Shown: positions 31,830 to 43,336, numbered from the stretch's first letter. The stretch: DNA of 64,000 bases from Chlorophyllum brunneum (GCA_963576785.1 OY756149.1:806001-870000); one strand, 5' to 3'. Program-made: numbers and translations. Notes: generated by a model not told the origin, from the sequence alone.

Positions 31830-33669
31830 TTGGGAGCACCTTGCTCTCATACATCGACGATGGCCTTGCCATTGCCCAAGCTAAAACTTGGGAACCTAAT
31901 TTGGTGTGCCTCAAGCAGGCGTACCAGATTATTTATCGCCTGACTACTTCGTTTGGGCTTGCCGTCGAGCACAACAAGTCTGAAGTTTTTCATTTCTCCT
32001 GTAAACGGGGAGATGACAACCTACTGTTGGATCTGGGGTATGCTCCCCATACTGGCGATACTTTGCTTTGCCCTAAGACCCATTGGAGGTACTTAGGTTT
32101 CTTTTTCGATCGCGCTCTTACGTTTAAAGAGCACGTTCAGCATTACACTACTAAGTCCCTGTCCACGGTCAAGGCTATGGGCATGCTTGGTAACTCTTCG
32201 CGAGGCCTTCTTCCTGTTCAGAAGAGGACTCTGTACTGCTCATGCATAGTGCCCATCGCTACATATGGGTTTTGACTCTGGTTTTATGAAGGTGCCCGTA
32301 ACAAGGCCCTTCTGAAACAACTCAACACTATGCAGCGTAAGGCTGCATTGTGGATCACTGGTGCATTTCGCACCAGCCCTACCGGAGGGGCGGAGGCCTT
32401 GGCTGGCCTTGTCCCCATCCATCTTCATCTCAAGAAACTGGCTACCCGTGCTGTCCACAGGGTTGCCACCCTTTCTGAGAATCACCCTGTTTGCTCTGTT
32501 ATGGGGTGTCAGTACACAGGGGAATGTATTCCACACCCCAGATTGATCGCTCTCATGACTCCCGCTCAGGCAGTTAAGGTCAAGGGGCCAGTCACAGAGG
32601 CAAACTCTCGCTTGCCAGACTTAGCGAAGACGTTCGAGCTGTTTGCACTCAAGGCGTCGCCAGGTTCTCGTCTCCTGGACCGCTTTGCGGCCCAGGTGAC
32701 TTATAAAACATATGATGCCTCGCTTGGGGGAAACCTTGTGGGTCGTCAGGTGGATTTGCTCAACGATACCCTTCGTGGGTATCGTGAGGATAGACAGGTT
32801 GTCTACACAGCGACGGACGCAAGTCTGCCACTGGTTGGAGACTTCCAGGCAGTTTCTGCTGCCCACGTTTATAGGGGGACATGTTTGCTTCGAGCAACAC
32901 GTCACCCAGCTGGCAAGGTTACAGCCCCAGACGCTGAACTTTTCGCCATTCGTATGGCCTTGGGAACTGCTGCGGCGGTCTCTGAGGCTGTACACATTGC
33001 AGTCTTTACGGACTCAATTGGTTCTGCCAAGCGAGCTCTTGACCCATCCATGCACTCTGGCCAGGGACACTCCCTAGCTGTGTGTCGTCTCTTGTTGGAG
33101 TGGTTCAGGAATCGTCCTGACTGCTCCCTCACTTTCTGGTCCATTCCGTCATCAGCGAAATGGTCCATTCATCAGGATGTGCATGTATTTGCCACCGATC
33201 TACAGGTTGCCACCGGACGTTGTCCAGCGACATCTATTGCTTCGCTGCGTAAAATCAACGTGGCAACCATTCAGAAGGCCTGGAAGGTTACCTTTCAGGA
33301 CTCCTCTTACTGCGGTTCAAACTTTCTTGCCCTCAAGGACAGTAAGAACAAGATTCTACAGCCAATGTACCTCCATGGGGGTTCTTGGCTTCCTTCTTTT
33401 CCCTCTCAGTCTATTGTGATGAGGGCGAACCATGCCATCCTCGGGCACGCTCCAACCGGCGAGTATCGCTCCCGGTTCCATCCTCTAGAGCCTATTGGCT
33501 GCGAGTGTGGGGCTCCTTTGGAGACTTGCACTCATATCTTGTGCTCTTTCCTTTGTACAAGAGACGTCAGGGCCTGCCGGTCTCTATTGACCAGTTGGTA
33601 GGTTTCCTTAAGCGCAATCCTTCTGCGTTTGCGTTTAAGTCCAACACACTGCTTGCAGGAGTTGGATAA
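31830..33669 (+). pseudogene. LINE-A ORF2 3' part (A4)
   Basis: Continuation of A4 ORF2 after the intact LINE-B: RT catalytic box YIDD, LGFFFDRALTF, RNase H and C-terminus. A TGA at 32273-32275 replaces the arginine codon in YGFRLWF. A 2-bp deletion near 33548 (after HILCS) shifts frame before the end. The original stop is at 33667-33669. The same TGA occurs in two other copies (39633 and 45045). Confidence 0.85.
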
Positions 33670-33972
33670 CAGACGCAGCCCCTGCTAGCTCCCCACGTCT
33701 CTGATGTGTGTAGGAGTTAATTGCAAATTGACGCATACTCTCCCTAGGGAGGGGAGGCAAGGGGTCGCTCCACATATCTGGTCTAGGATTCGCGCATCTG
33801 TGTGTGTTTCCGTGACCGTTCACTCAGACTGCCTGTCGGCGGTCTAGTTTGGCCAGGGGAGAGCCTATCTTCGTATATCCTTACATTGTAGCCTACATAT
33901 CACAGTAGATACAGGTGGACTGCAATCACGCACCACCTTAAACATGACGATTTAAAAAAAAAAAAAAAAAAA

Positions 33973-34571
33973 GCAGTTCCCAAAGCCATATGGATGGCGA
34001 ACAGTTCAGTATCTGGGGCTGTAACCTTGCCAGCTGGGTGACACGTCGCATGAAGCAACCATGTCCCTCTGTAAATGTGGGCAGCCAAAACTGCCTGGTA
34101 GTCTCCAATCAGAGGCAGACTTGTGTCCGTCGCTGCATAGACCACCTGTCTGTCCTCATGATACCCACGAAGGATATCGTTGAGCAAATCCACCTGACAA
34201 CCCATGGGGTTTCCACTAAGCGAGGTGTCATACATTTTGAAAGTCATCTGGGCCATGCAGCGGTCCAGGAGACAAGAACCTGGCAACACTTCGAGCACAA
34301 AGGGCTCGAACATCTCCATTAATTTTGGCAAACAAGAGTTTGCCTCTGTGACTAGCCCCTTGACCTTAACTGCCTGAGCGGGAGTCATGAGAGCGATCAA
34401 TCTGGGGTGTGGAATACATTCCCCTGTGTACTGACACCCCATAACAGAGCGAACAGGGTGATTCTCAGAAAGGGTGGCAACCCTGTGGACAGCACGGGTA
34501 GCCAGTTTCTTGAGATGAAGATGGATGGAGATGAGGCCAGCCAAGGCCTCAGCTCCTCTGGTAGGGCTGGT
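33973..34571 (-). pseudogene. LINE-A ORF2 fragment (A5): linker and early RNase H
   Basis: About 200 codons: ALAGLISIHLHLKKLATRAVHRV, the linker and the first RNase H motifs (AATDTSLPLIGDYQ, APDTELFAIHMALG). One frame is open; there is no start or stop of its own. Truncated at 33973 by the poly(A) of copy A4. Confidence 0.82.
34560..34571. repeat. Target-site duplication of the X'-LINE-A chimera
   Basis: GGTAGGGCTGGT at 34560-34571 and GGTAGGACTGGT at 41574-41585, one mismatch in 12. Outside both copies the LINE-A sequence of A5 is continuous, which supports a single composite insertion. Confidence 0.8.
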
Positions 34572-35465
34572 ACGATGTCAGCCTAATGGTCAAGTGGTTT
34601 GGGTGTAGGCTTAATTCCTACCAGGCTGCTTGGCTAGAAGGTCCTGGGTTCAAAACCTGTGGGGAGAAATTTATTCTCAACCGTGGGAAGTACCAGTGCG
34701 CAAGGTGTGGTTGCTTAGCAATATTTCTGGGTGACACCGGATTAGGTTGTGTGGTCCTGTTTGGCATTATTTGGTGCTGTCACAGGCTAGCGTGGGAGTT
34801 GTCACACCCAGCCACATAGCAAGTCACATAGTGACGTCACACTGTCACGGTGTGACCCAGCTATGTCCATTGCCCAAGTCCAATATTGGCCAAAGGCGGT
34901 GGTGCCCTAATGCTGGGGCCTAACTTGGGAGGATTACCTAAGCCATTGCTGGAGATAGGGCATTATAAGAAGGGGAATGTTGTGATAACAGTCCGACTTG
35001 GGGTATGCTGAAAAAAGCCACCGAGATAGGATACCCCTCCTGGTCCACTTTGGCATAGTTCCGGTAGTTAGTAGACATAACCCAATCTCCAGATTGAGGA
35101 TGCTGACTAAGTTGGCTTAAAATAACCTCAGGACCAATCTGGTAGTGGTGTCTGCAAGGTGTAGATCTCAGACAGTTAAGCACGGGGATCCAGGCCATAA
35201 GGTATACCAAACTGGCTGCTGAGGAACGGAAAGCAACTCCAGGGTAGTACCTGGGTGAAGTTGTGGGCCATAGCAGGTGATGTACCGGGGCATGCTGAAA
35301 AAAGCCGCCAGTTATCAGAGAATGCTCACCTGGCTCGAGAGGACTAAATCCTATATTGGTTGGCCTGGTACAGGAAAAATAGCCAGGTTCCAGCTCAAGT
35401 TGATTCCACGTCACCATTAGCTAAGGCTGGTAGTAAGAGACCCCTCAAGGGGCTCCGTAGACGGG
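34572..35465 (+). repeat. Module X', diverged shorter relative of X
   Basis: About 0.9 kb. The body after ~34970 is clearly related to X: two GCTGAAAAAAGCC(A/G)CC blocks (about 35008 and 35294), a GGTAGTTAGTAG(A/G) block, CTGGCTCGAGAGG, and the 3' end CTCCGTAGACGGG. The first ~400 bp are unlike X and start with a tRNA-like promoter. A CpG-poor palindromic stretch (CACATAGTGACGTCACACTG) lies near 34830. No ORF of interest. Confidence 0.78.
34578..34665 (+). promoter_or_regulatory. tRNA-derived Pol III promoter (A and B boxes)
   Basis: A box TGGTCAAGTGG at 34587-34597 (consensus TGGCNNAGTGG with one change) and a perfect B box GGTTCAAAACC at 34647-34657, 49 bp apart, a spacing typical of tRNAs with a long variable arm. 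The acceptor and T stems pair poorly, so this is a tRNA relic, not a functional tRNA gene. It sits at the exact 5' end of the X' element, as in tRNA-derived SINEs. Confidence 0.72.
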
Positions 35466-35518
35466 CCCCTGCTAGCTTCCCATGTCTTTGATGTGTGTAG
35501 GAGTTAATTGCGAATTGA

Positions 35519-35532
35519 CACATACTCTCCCT
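35519..35532. repeat. Target-site duplication of the X5-LINE-A chimera
   Basis: CACATACTCTCCCT at 35519-35532 and CGCATACTCTCCTT at 41335-41348, two transitions in 14 bp. The flanks join into one LINE-A 3' UTR. Confidence 0.8.
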
Positions 35533-36956
35533 CGACTTGTTACCACCACCACCACTTTTTCCACTTCCTTTCCCCATCGCACCTTTCATCTCCTGGGCTC
35601 TCTCTCATGGGCCTGGGTCTTTTCTGAGCCTTCGCTGGCTGTAGGGGGGCGGTCTGTGTGGCAACGTTACTTGGTCGATGGGCGGCGCGCCCTTGGTAAA
35701 GGCGATTAAAGGTGGGTATATCCCCACCGTTCATCTGACTGACGCCTATACGCACAGGTCGACGAGGCGGCCCCTTGGTAAAGGGTCTTAAAGGCTGGGA
35801 TACTGGCCACCTCGCTCGCTTGCACTCGCTGGGTCGTCAGTGGTGGCAGCCCTTCTACTAATTAGATGGGCTTGCAGTCCCATATAGGGTTCGCATGTGG
35901 GTTTTTACCCCTACTGCAGGTCAAGTCTGGCTAGTATCTCGAGGCTGGGCTATACTAGCTGACGACGGACATCCAGGCCCACCCCCAATCGTGTGTGCAC
36001 GTCGGTGGGGAGCGTACTGAAAAAAGCCGCCCTGTCGCACCCGAAAGGGACCGAAAGGATAAGGGACGATAATAGGGGGAACGGAGTGATAACAAGCCGA
36101 CCAAAAGGACAGGCCACCCCCCACCAGTGTCACCATGCCTTTGGGAACCCCTCTGGGGGTAGCGCCTGGTCGTTAGTAGGGATACGCCAAACTCCAGGGC
36201 ACGGGCGGGTTCGGGTTGACTTGGGGAAACTCGGGTTGATTGGCACCCATTCCGTGGAATGCTTAAGTAATCCGTTCCATGGGTTGCTTAGGTAATCCAA
36301 TGTGAACACCACCCTGGTAGCGCCCCTTGCGAGACAGAGATCCCCGCCAGTATTAGCATGCAGATCCACACCCAAAGACAAGTCACCTCCTCCGGGGGTA
36401 GGGCATAGCGAAAGCGGCTGCGGGGGAACGGGAAGCTAGTCCAGGGGTCGCGCCTTGGAGGTACGCCTTTGTGGCCTCTGCCTGCCCAACTAGTGGACCG
36501 TAGCGGGCCGTTTACTGGGAGCGTGCTGAAAAAAGCCGCCTGGTTACCGAGAAGGAGCGGCCCGGCTCGAGAGGTCAAAATCCTCTGTCGGTGGGTCCCC
36601 GTGAAGATCGGGGTGTACCCATTTGAGTTGTTACCACGCGAGAGGTCTGGTTTTGGGGTGGCGGCGTGCGCAGTCAAGCGGTGAGATCCTGTCCGTGCAC
36701 CATATAGGAAGGATGCCTCAAGCGAACGGCGGGCCGGTCCTCAGGGATACCGCGCTCTCTCAGTAGCGGGGTGTTTGCCCAAGCTAAAGGCTTTACCTCT
36801 TAGGAGGGAGGGGCAAAGTCCCCGCATCATGGCCGGATGTGACACCAATATGGGAGCCTGGGAACATGCTGGGCATTCTACGGGCACACGACGTCTCAAG
36901 ACCCCCATTTCTGGGCCTCTAGGAGCTTTATTCCCTCAAGGGGCTCCGTACGCGGG
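35533..36956 (+). repeat. Module X, copy X5 (alpha type)
   Basis: Nearly full-length X (1424 bp), missing only the first ~10 bases (starts CGACTTGTTACC). The first GCTGAAAAAAGC block has a change (ACTGAAAAAAGC at about 36016); the second at 36525-36540 is intact. Ends GCTCCGTACGCGGG. No protein-coding capacity recognised. Confidence 0.88.
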
Positions 36957-37165
36957 CCACACCGGCGGATGAGCCCTGTCCTCATATGCCGCGTTGTCTC
37001 AACTGTCGGGGTCCCCACCATACGACCTCGAAGAAGTGTAAATTCTTTGACGCTCGGTTTGAACCCGAGAAGATCAAGAAGTTTTATCGCGAGGTGAGTA
37101 ACAACCGTCTTCGACGGCGATCTCCCCTCACCAACCCTCGTACTCTACAGCTTGCCAATGAATAG
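36957..37165 (+). pseudogene. LINE-A ORF1 3' end
   Basis: The last ~70 codons of ORF1: the distal cysteine motif (CLNCRGPHHTTSKKC), then FFDARFEPEKIKKFYREVSNN and the end LQLANE, TAG at 37163-37165. It lacks the CCHC knuckle and everything before it because the X-LINE joint lies at 36956/36957. It overlaps the ORF2 ATG by the 8 bases ATGAATAG. Confidence 0.88.
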
Positions 37166-40100
37166 GCGACCTCTAGAACTACGTAGCATCCGATTGTACC
37201 AACAGAATCTTAACAAAAATTATGATTTATTGGACACATTACTTGAGGACCTCAAAGATCACTTTGATGTTCTCTTTATTCAGGAACCTCCCTGGCGGTT
37301 CATTAGATCCGCTCCCTCCACAACTTCTGTTGAGGGGGACGACGTTGTTGGCGCCCCCAAGCACCCCGAGTGGCTGTGCATGGTTCGGGCCCCGGAGCCT
37401 GGCTCTGACCCACGGGTTATGACATTTGTCCATAACCGGTTGTCTTCTCTGAGACCGTCCTATCGGACGGATCTCATCAATCACCGTGACATCATAGTTC
37501 TCTCCCTTTTTCTGGGGGGTGAGACCCTGAATCTCATGAACGTTTACTCTGATTCGGAGCACACGGCAATTCGGTTCCTAGCGGTCCGGGCTGCTACATT
37601 GCCCAGAAATGTCTATATGGGCGGCGACTTCAATTGCCATTCTGAGTTGTGGGACCCTAATTATGGCTCCCACTCAGGTACCTCGCAGTCTCTGATCTCT
37701 ATCGGGACAGACATCGGTCTAGACCTCGCCCTTCCGGTCGAGCCTGGGCCTACTCACATTCCGCATAATGAGGATCTTTGACCATCAGTCATTGATCTTG
37801 CATTTGTTCCATCAGACCTGTCTATTTCCCATAGACCCAGGTTAGATTACTCCCTTAGGGGTCCGTCAGACCACGTTCCACTGGTTCTGGCGCTTCCAGT
37901 CACTCCCACGATAGTGGAGACTCACAGGAAAACCCTGCCGCATGATGGTGGCGAAGAGGTAGCGCTCTTCCTCACTGATGTTATTCGGGATCTCCGAGAA
38001 GTAGCTAGGCTTCCGGAACCTACCACTGCTGATGAGGTTGAGGCCGCGGTTCACGCCGTGGCGGAGGCCTTTTCCACCGCGTGGGAAGCCCATGCAGTGG
38101 ACATCATGATCACTCGCTGCTCTAAGCCCTGGTGGAACCAGGAATGCCGCGAAACTTTCGGGAGATATCGTGAAACTCGTTCTCACGATGACTACTCTGA
38201 CTTTAGACGTGCTAAGAAGCGCACAAAGCGCAACTTCTTTGATGCTCGCATCGAGGAGATTGCTTCTACAAACAAGCGACCGTGGGACCTTATGGAATGG
38301 GTCCAAAAGCGGAAGCTTCCACCCTGCGAGGCTATCCAGTTCAATGGAGAGCCATGTCACGTGCTCCCAGATCTCTGGGATGCACTCCACAATACCTACA
38401 ACTCGGCTTCTGGCCGAGCTGTAGATGTTTCTGTTCTTGATCCGCTGCCAAGCCTTATGGCGCGGGAGTGGGTCCAATTCTCAGCCTTAGAGCTGATGGA
38501 CGCCCTTAGCACATGCTCGGGTGTGTCCGCCCCGGGGCCGGACCATGTAACATGGACCCACCTCAAGGAGATCACCAAGGACCCCGATGTCCTTCGGCTA
38601 TTCATCGGGATAGCCAATGCCTGCATGAGTGTGGGTCATTGGCCATCCCATTTCAAGGAAAGCTTGTCGGTTATCATACTGAAGCCGGGCAAGCCATCCT
38701 ACTCAACGCCCAAGGCATTCAGGCCCATTGTGCTCCTGAACACTTTCGGTAAACTCATCGAGAAGATGGTCTCGAATCGCCTCCAGTTTGACTCTGTCAA
38801 GCATGGAGTTTTTCATCCAAATCAGCTCGGTGGTATCCGTCAGAGGTCCACTGATGATGCTGGGATGCTCCTAACCCACATCGTTCGCGCGGGGTGGGCC
38901 AAGGGCCTCAAGACTAGCGTTGTCGCGTTCGACATCGCTCAGTTCTTTCCTTCGCTCAACCACTCTATGTTGTTGGCGATTTTGCGGAAGCAAGGATTCG
39001 ACCCCTGTGTGGGCAGATTCTTTGCCTCTTATTTGGTTGGCCGCTCTACGCAATATGCGTGGGGGGACCACAAGTCTGATCTCAGGCAGGCGGACGTTGG
39101 GGTCAGTCAGGGCTCTTCGCTCTCTCCTGTCCTCTCCGGCCTCTATCTTGCCCCCTTCATGAAGCTTTATGATAGGGAGGCAATCGCCCTTGGGAGCACC
39201 TTGCTCTCATATGTCGACAATGGCCTTGTCATCGCCCAAGCCAAGACTTGGGAACCTAATTTGGTGTGCCTCAGGCAGGCATACCAGATTATTTATCGCC
39301 TGACTACTTCGTTTGGGCTTGCCGTCGAGCACGACAAGTCCGAAGTTTTTCATTTCTCCCGTAAACGGGGAGACGACAACCCACCGCTGGATCTGGGGTA
39401 TGCTCCCCATACCGGCGATACTCCGTTATGCCCTAAGACCCATTGGAGGTACTTGGGCTTTTTCTTCGATCGCGCTCTTACGTTCAAAGAGCACGTTCGG
39501 CATTACGCTACTAAGTCTTTGTCCATGGTCAAGGCCATGGGCATGCTTGGTAACTCTTCACGAGGCCTTCTTCCTTCCCAGAAGAGGACTCTGTACCGCT
39601 CATGCGTAGTGCCCATCGCTACGTATGGGTTTTGACTCTGGTTTTATGAAGGTGCCCGTAACAAGGCCCTTCTGAAGCAACTTAACGCTATGCAGCGCAG
39701 AGCTGCATTGTGGATCACTGGTGCATTCCGCACCAGCCCTTCCGGAGGAGCTGAAGCCTTGGCTGGCCTCATCCCCATCCACCTTCACCTCAGGAAGCTA
39801 GCTGCCCGTGCCGTCCACAGGATGGCTACGCTTTCTGATAATCACCCTGTTCGTTCCGTTATGGGGCGTCAGTATATAGGGGGTTGTGTCCCACACCCCA
39901 GATTGATCGCTCTCATGACCCCCACCCAGGCGGGTAAGGTCAAGGGGCCGGTCATGGAGGCAAACTCTCGCTTGCCAGACCTAATGGAAACATTTGAGCC
40001 ATTTGTGCTCGAGGCGTCGCCAGGTTCTCATCTCATGGACCGATTCGCAGCCCAGGTGACTTTTAAAACGTATGATGCCTCGCTCGGTGGAAACCCTGCG

Positions 40101-41030
40101 GGTCGCCAGGTGGATTTGCTCAATGATACCCTTCGTGGGTATCGTGAGGACAGACAGGTTGTCTACGCAGCGACGGACGCAAGTCTGCCACTGGTTGGGG
40201 ACTTCCAGGCAGTTTCTGCTGCCCACGTTTATAGGGGGACACGCTTGCTTTATGCAACGCGTCACCCAGCTGGCAAGGTTACAGCCCCAGATGCTGAACT
40301 CTTCGCCATTCGTATGGCCTTGGGTACTGCTGCCGCAGTCTCGGAGGCTGTACACATTGCGGTCTTCACAGACTCAATTGGTTCTGCCAAGCGAGCTCTT
40401 GACCCGTCCGTACACTCTGGCCAGGGACACTCCCTGGCTGTGTGTCGACTTTTGTTGGAGTGGTTCAGGAATCGTCCTGACCACTCCCTCACTTTGTGGT
40501 CCATTCCGTCAGCGGCGAAATGGTCCATTCATCAGGGTGTGCATGCATTTGCCACCGATTTACAGGTTGCCGCTGGACGCCGTCCAGCGACATCAATTGA
40601 TTCGCTGCGTAAAGTCAACGTAGCAGCTATTCAGAAGGCCTGGAAAGTCACTTTCCGGGACTCCTCTTATCGCGGTTCGAACTTCCTTGTTCTCAAGGAC
40701 AGTAAGGACAAAGTGCTACAGCCAATGTACCTCCATGGGGGTTCTTGGCTTCCCTCTTTTCCCTCTCAGTCTATTGCGACGAGAGCGAACCGTGCCATCC
40801 TCGGGCACACTCCAACCGGCGAGTATCGCTCCCGGTTTCATCCTCTAGAGCCTATTGGCTGCGGGTGTGGGGCTCCTCTGGAGACCCGCACTCATATCTT
40901 GTGCTCTTGTCCTTTGTACAAGAGACGCCGTGGCCTGCCAGTCTCTATCGACCAGCTGGTTAATTTTCTTAAGCGCAATCCTTTTGTGTTCGCGTTTAAG
41001 GCCAACACACCGCTTGCGGGAGTTGGATAA
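37158..41030 (+). pseudogene. LINE-A ORF2, full length with two stops
   Basis: 1291 codons in one frame from ATG 37158 to TAA 41028-41030, the same length as the intact LINE-A ORF2. It is broken by TGA at 37779-37781 (after NEDL) and TGA at 39633-39635 (in YGFRLWF); both fit CGA-to-TGA changes. The endonuclease motifs (FIQEPPWRF, GGDFNCHSELWD, GPSDHVPL) and the RNase H acidic residues are intact. The RT box reads YVDN (about 39210-39221), so the second catalytic aspartate is lost. It cannot make an active protein. Confidence 0.9.
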
Positions 41031-41348
41031 CGCAGCGCGACCCCTGCTAGCTTCCCACGTCTCTGGCGTGTGTAGAAGTTAATTGCGAATTGACGCATAC
41101 TCTCCTTAGGGAGGGAAGGCAAGGGGTCGCTTGCATATCTGGTCTAGGATTCACGTGTTCGTGCGTGTCTCCACAACCGTTCACCCAGACCGCCGACAGG
41201 TGGTCTAGTTCGGCCAGGGGAGAGCCTATCTTCGTATATCCTTACATTGTAGCCTACATGTCACAGTAGATACAGGTGGACTGCGATCGCGCACTACCTT
41301 AAACATGACGAATTAAAAAAAAAAAAAAAAAAAACGCATACTCTCCTT

Positions 41349-41573
41349 AGGGAGGGAAGGCAAGGGGTCGCTTGCATATCTGGTCTAGGATTCACGTGTT
41401 CGTGCGTGTCTCCACAACCGTTCACCCAGACCGCCGACAGGTGGTCTAGTTTGGCCAGGGGAGAGCCCATCTTTGTATACTACCCTCTTTGTAGCCTACA
41501 TGTCATAGTAGATACAGGTGGACTGCGATTGCGCACCACCTTAAACATGATGATTTAAAAAAAAAAAAAAAAA
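41349..41573 (+). mobile_element. LINE-A 3' UTR tail of the X' chimera
   Basis: The distal ~210 bp of the LINE-A 3' UTR and poly(A) (41557-41573), continuing 35466-35532 after the X5 chimera. Carries the conserved stem AGGTGG...CCACCT shortly before the poly(A). Non-coding. Confidence 0.85.
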
Positions 41574-41585
41574 GGTAGGACTGGT

Positions 41586-43183
41586 GCGGAATGTACCAGT
41601 GATCCACAATGCAGCCCTACACTGCATAGTGTTAAGTTGTTTCAGAAGGCCCTTGTTATGGGCACCTTCATAAAACTAGAGTCGAAACCCATATGTAGTG
41701 ATAGGAACTACACATGAGCGATAAAGAGTCCTCTTCTGAGCAGGAAAAAGGCCTCGCGAAGAGTTACCAAGCATGCCCATGGCCTTGACTGTGGACAGAG
41801 ACTTGGTAGCATAATGTCGAATATGCTCTTTAAAAGTAAGAGGGCGATCAAAGAAAAAACCTAAGTACCTCCAGTGGGTCTTAGGGTGTAATGGAGTATT
41901 GTCAGTATGGGGAGCATACCCCACATCCAGCAGTGGGTTGTCATCTCCCCATTTACGGGAGAAATGAAACACTTTGGACTTGTCGTGCTTGACAGCAAGC
42001 CCAAACAAAGTAGTCAAGCGATATATAATTTGGTACGCCTGCTTGAGACACCCCAAATTAGGTTCCCAAGTTTTAGCTTGGGCAATGGCAAGGCCATTGT
42101 CGACGTATGAGAGCAAGGTGCTCCCAAGAGCGATTGCCTCCCTATCATAAAGCTTCATGAAGGGAGCAAGATAGAGGCCGGAGAGGACAGGAGAGAGCGA
42201 AGAGCCCTGACCGACCCCAACGTCCGCCTGCCTGAGATCAGACTTGTGGTCCCCCCACGCATACTGTGTAGAGCGGCCAACTAAATAAGAGACAAAGAAT
42301 TTACCCACACAGGGGTCAAATCCTTGCTTCTGCAGAATCGCCAACAACATAGAGTAGTTGAGCAAAGGAAAAAACTGAGCAATGTCAAAAGCAACAACGC
42401 TAGTCTTGAGGCCCTTGGCCCACCCCGCGCAAACGATGTGGGTTAGGAGCATCCCAGCATCATCAGTGGACCTCTGACAGATACTACCAAGCTGATTTGG
42501 ATGAAAAACTCCATGCTTGACAGAGTCAAACTGGAGGCGATTCGAGATCATCTTCTCGATAAGTTTACCAAAGGTGTTCAGGAGCACAATGGGCCTGAAT
42601 GCCTTAGGCGTTGAGTAGGATGGCTTGCCTGGCTTCGGTATGATAACCGACAAGCTTTCCTTGAAGTGGGATGGCCAATGACCCACACGCATGCAGGCAT
42701 TAGCTATCCTGATGAATAGCCGAAGGACATCGGGGTCCTCGGCAATCTCTTTGAGGTGGGTCCATGTTATGTGGTCTGGCCCCGGGGCAGACACACCCGA
42801 GCAAGTGCTCAGGGCATCCATCAGCTCTAAGGCTGAAAAATGGACCCACTCCCTAGCCAGAAGACTTGGCAGCGGATCAAGAACAGAAATATCCACAGCT
42901 TGGCCAGAGGCTGAGTTGTAGGTATTGTGGAGTGCGTCCCAGAGATCTGGGAGCATGTGACATGGCTCTCCATTGTACCAGATAGCCTCGCAAGGTGGAA
43001 GCTTCCGCTTTTGGACCCATTCTATAAGGTCCCATGGTCACTTGTTAGTAGAAGCAATCTCCTCAATGCAAGCATCAAAGAAGTTGCATTTAGCATGCTT
43101 CTTAGCACATCTAAAATTAGAGTAGTCATTGTGAGAGCGAGTCTCATGATATCTCCTGAACGTTTTGCAGCATTTCTGGTTCC
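41586..43183 (-). pseudogene. LINE-A ORF2 fragment (A5): RT
   Basis: On the minus strand, from WWNQEC-like sequence in the endonuclease-RT linker (43183) through RT motif A (FDIAQFFPLL), motif B and LGFFFDRPLTF. The main open block spans 42956-41676. The catalytic box reads YVDN (around 42095-42108). An in-frame TGA stands near 43035, after ASTNK. Inactive. Confidence 0.85.
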
Positions 43184-43336
43184 CATCGCTCCTTGACTTG
43201 TTACCACCACCACCACTTTTTCCACTTCCTTTCTCCATTGCACCATTCATCTCATGGGCTCTCTCTCATGGGCCTGGGTCTTTTCTGAGCCTTCGCTGGC
43301 TGTAGGGGGGCAGTCTGTGTGGCAACGTTACTTGGC

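Larger units (their letters stand above)
15847..33972 (+). mobile_element. LINE-A copy A4, 5'-inverted, hosting three LINE-B insertions
   Basis: Reassembled from its pieces: an ORF1 segment in inverse orientation (15847-16232), then ORF2 sense sequence in three blocks (17857-19244, 25258-25293, 31830-33669), 3' UTR and poly(A) (33954-33972). The inverted 5' block followed by a sense 3' block is the classic product of twin priming during LINE insertion. Roughly 0.86 kb of element between the two blocks is missing. Three LINE-B elements were later inserted, each with a visible target duplication (16219/17843, 19233/25258, 25279/31815). Confidence 0.8.
35533..41334 (+). mobile_element. X5-LINE-A chimera carrying a full ORF2
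   Basis: Module X5 (35533-36956) joined to LINE-A from the last ~70 codons of ORF1 (36957) through the whole ORF2 (37158-41030), 3' UTR and poly(A) (41315-41334). Target duplication of 14 bp. At 5.8 kb it is the longest chimera here. X replaces the 5' UTR and nearly all of ORF1, so if transcribed from X it could have supplied ORF2 protein before stops accumulated. Confidence 0.85.
34572..41573 (+). mobile_element. X'-LINE-A chimera with tRNA-like head
   Basis: A composite of X' (34572-35465), the last part of LINE-A downstream of ORF2 (35466-35532 and 41349-41556) and poly(A) (41557-41573). A second chimera (35533-41334) is inserted in its LINE-A tail. Without that insertion it would be a 1.2-kb SINE-like unit: Pol III-type head, unique body, LINE-derived 3' tail. 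Its 12-bp target duplication has one mismatch, so it is older than the X3 insertion. Confidence 0.8.
33973..43183 (-). mobile_element. LINE-A copy A5, hosting two nested chimeras
   Basis: LINE-A ORF2 sequence on the minus strand in two blocks, 33973-34571 and 41586-43183, separated by the X'-LINE-A chimera (34572-41573) with a 12-bp target duplication. Its 3' part is cut at 33973 by the A4 poly(A). Its 5' side ends at 43183 against the 5' end of module X6, for which it is probably the target. Confidence 0.8.

Noticed and set aside
34578..34665. A functional tRNA gene at the start of X'
   Set aside because: The A and B boxes are good, but the acceptor and T stems do not pair and no clear anticodon arm is seen. 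Kept only as a promoter relic.
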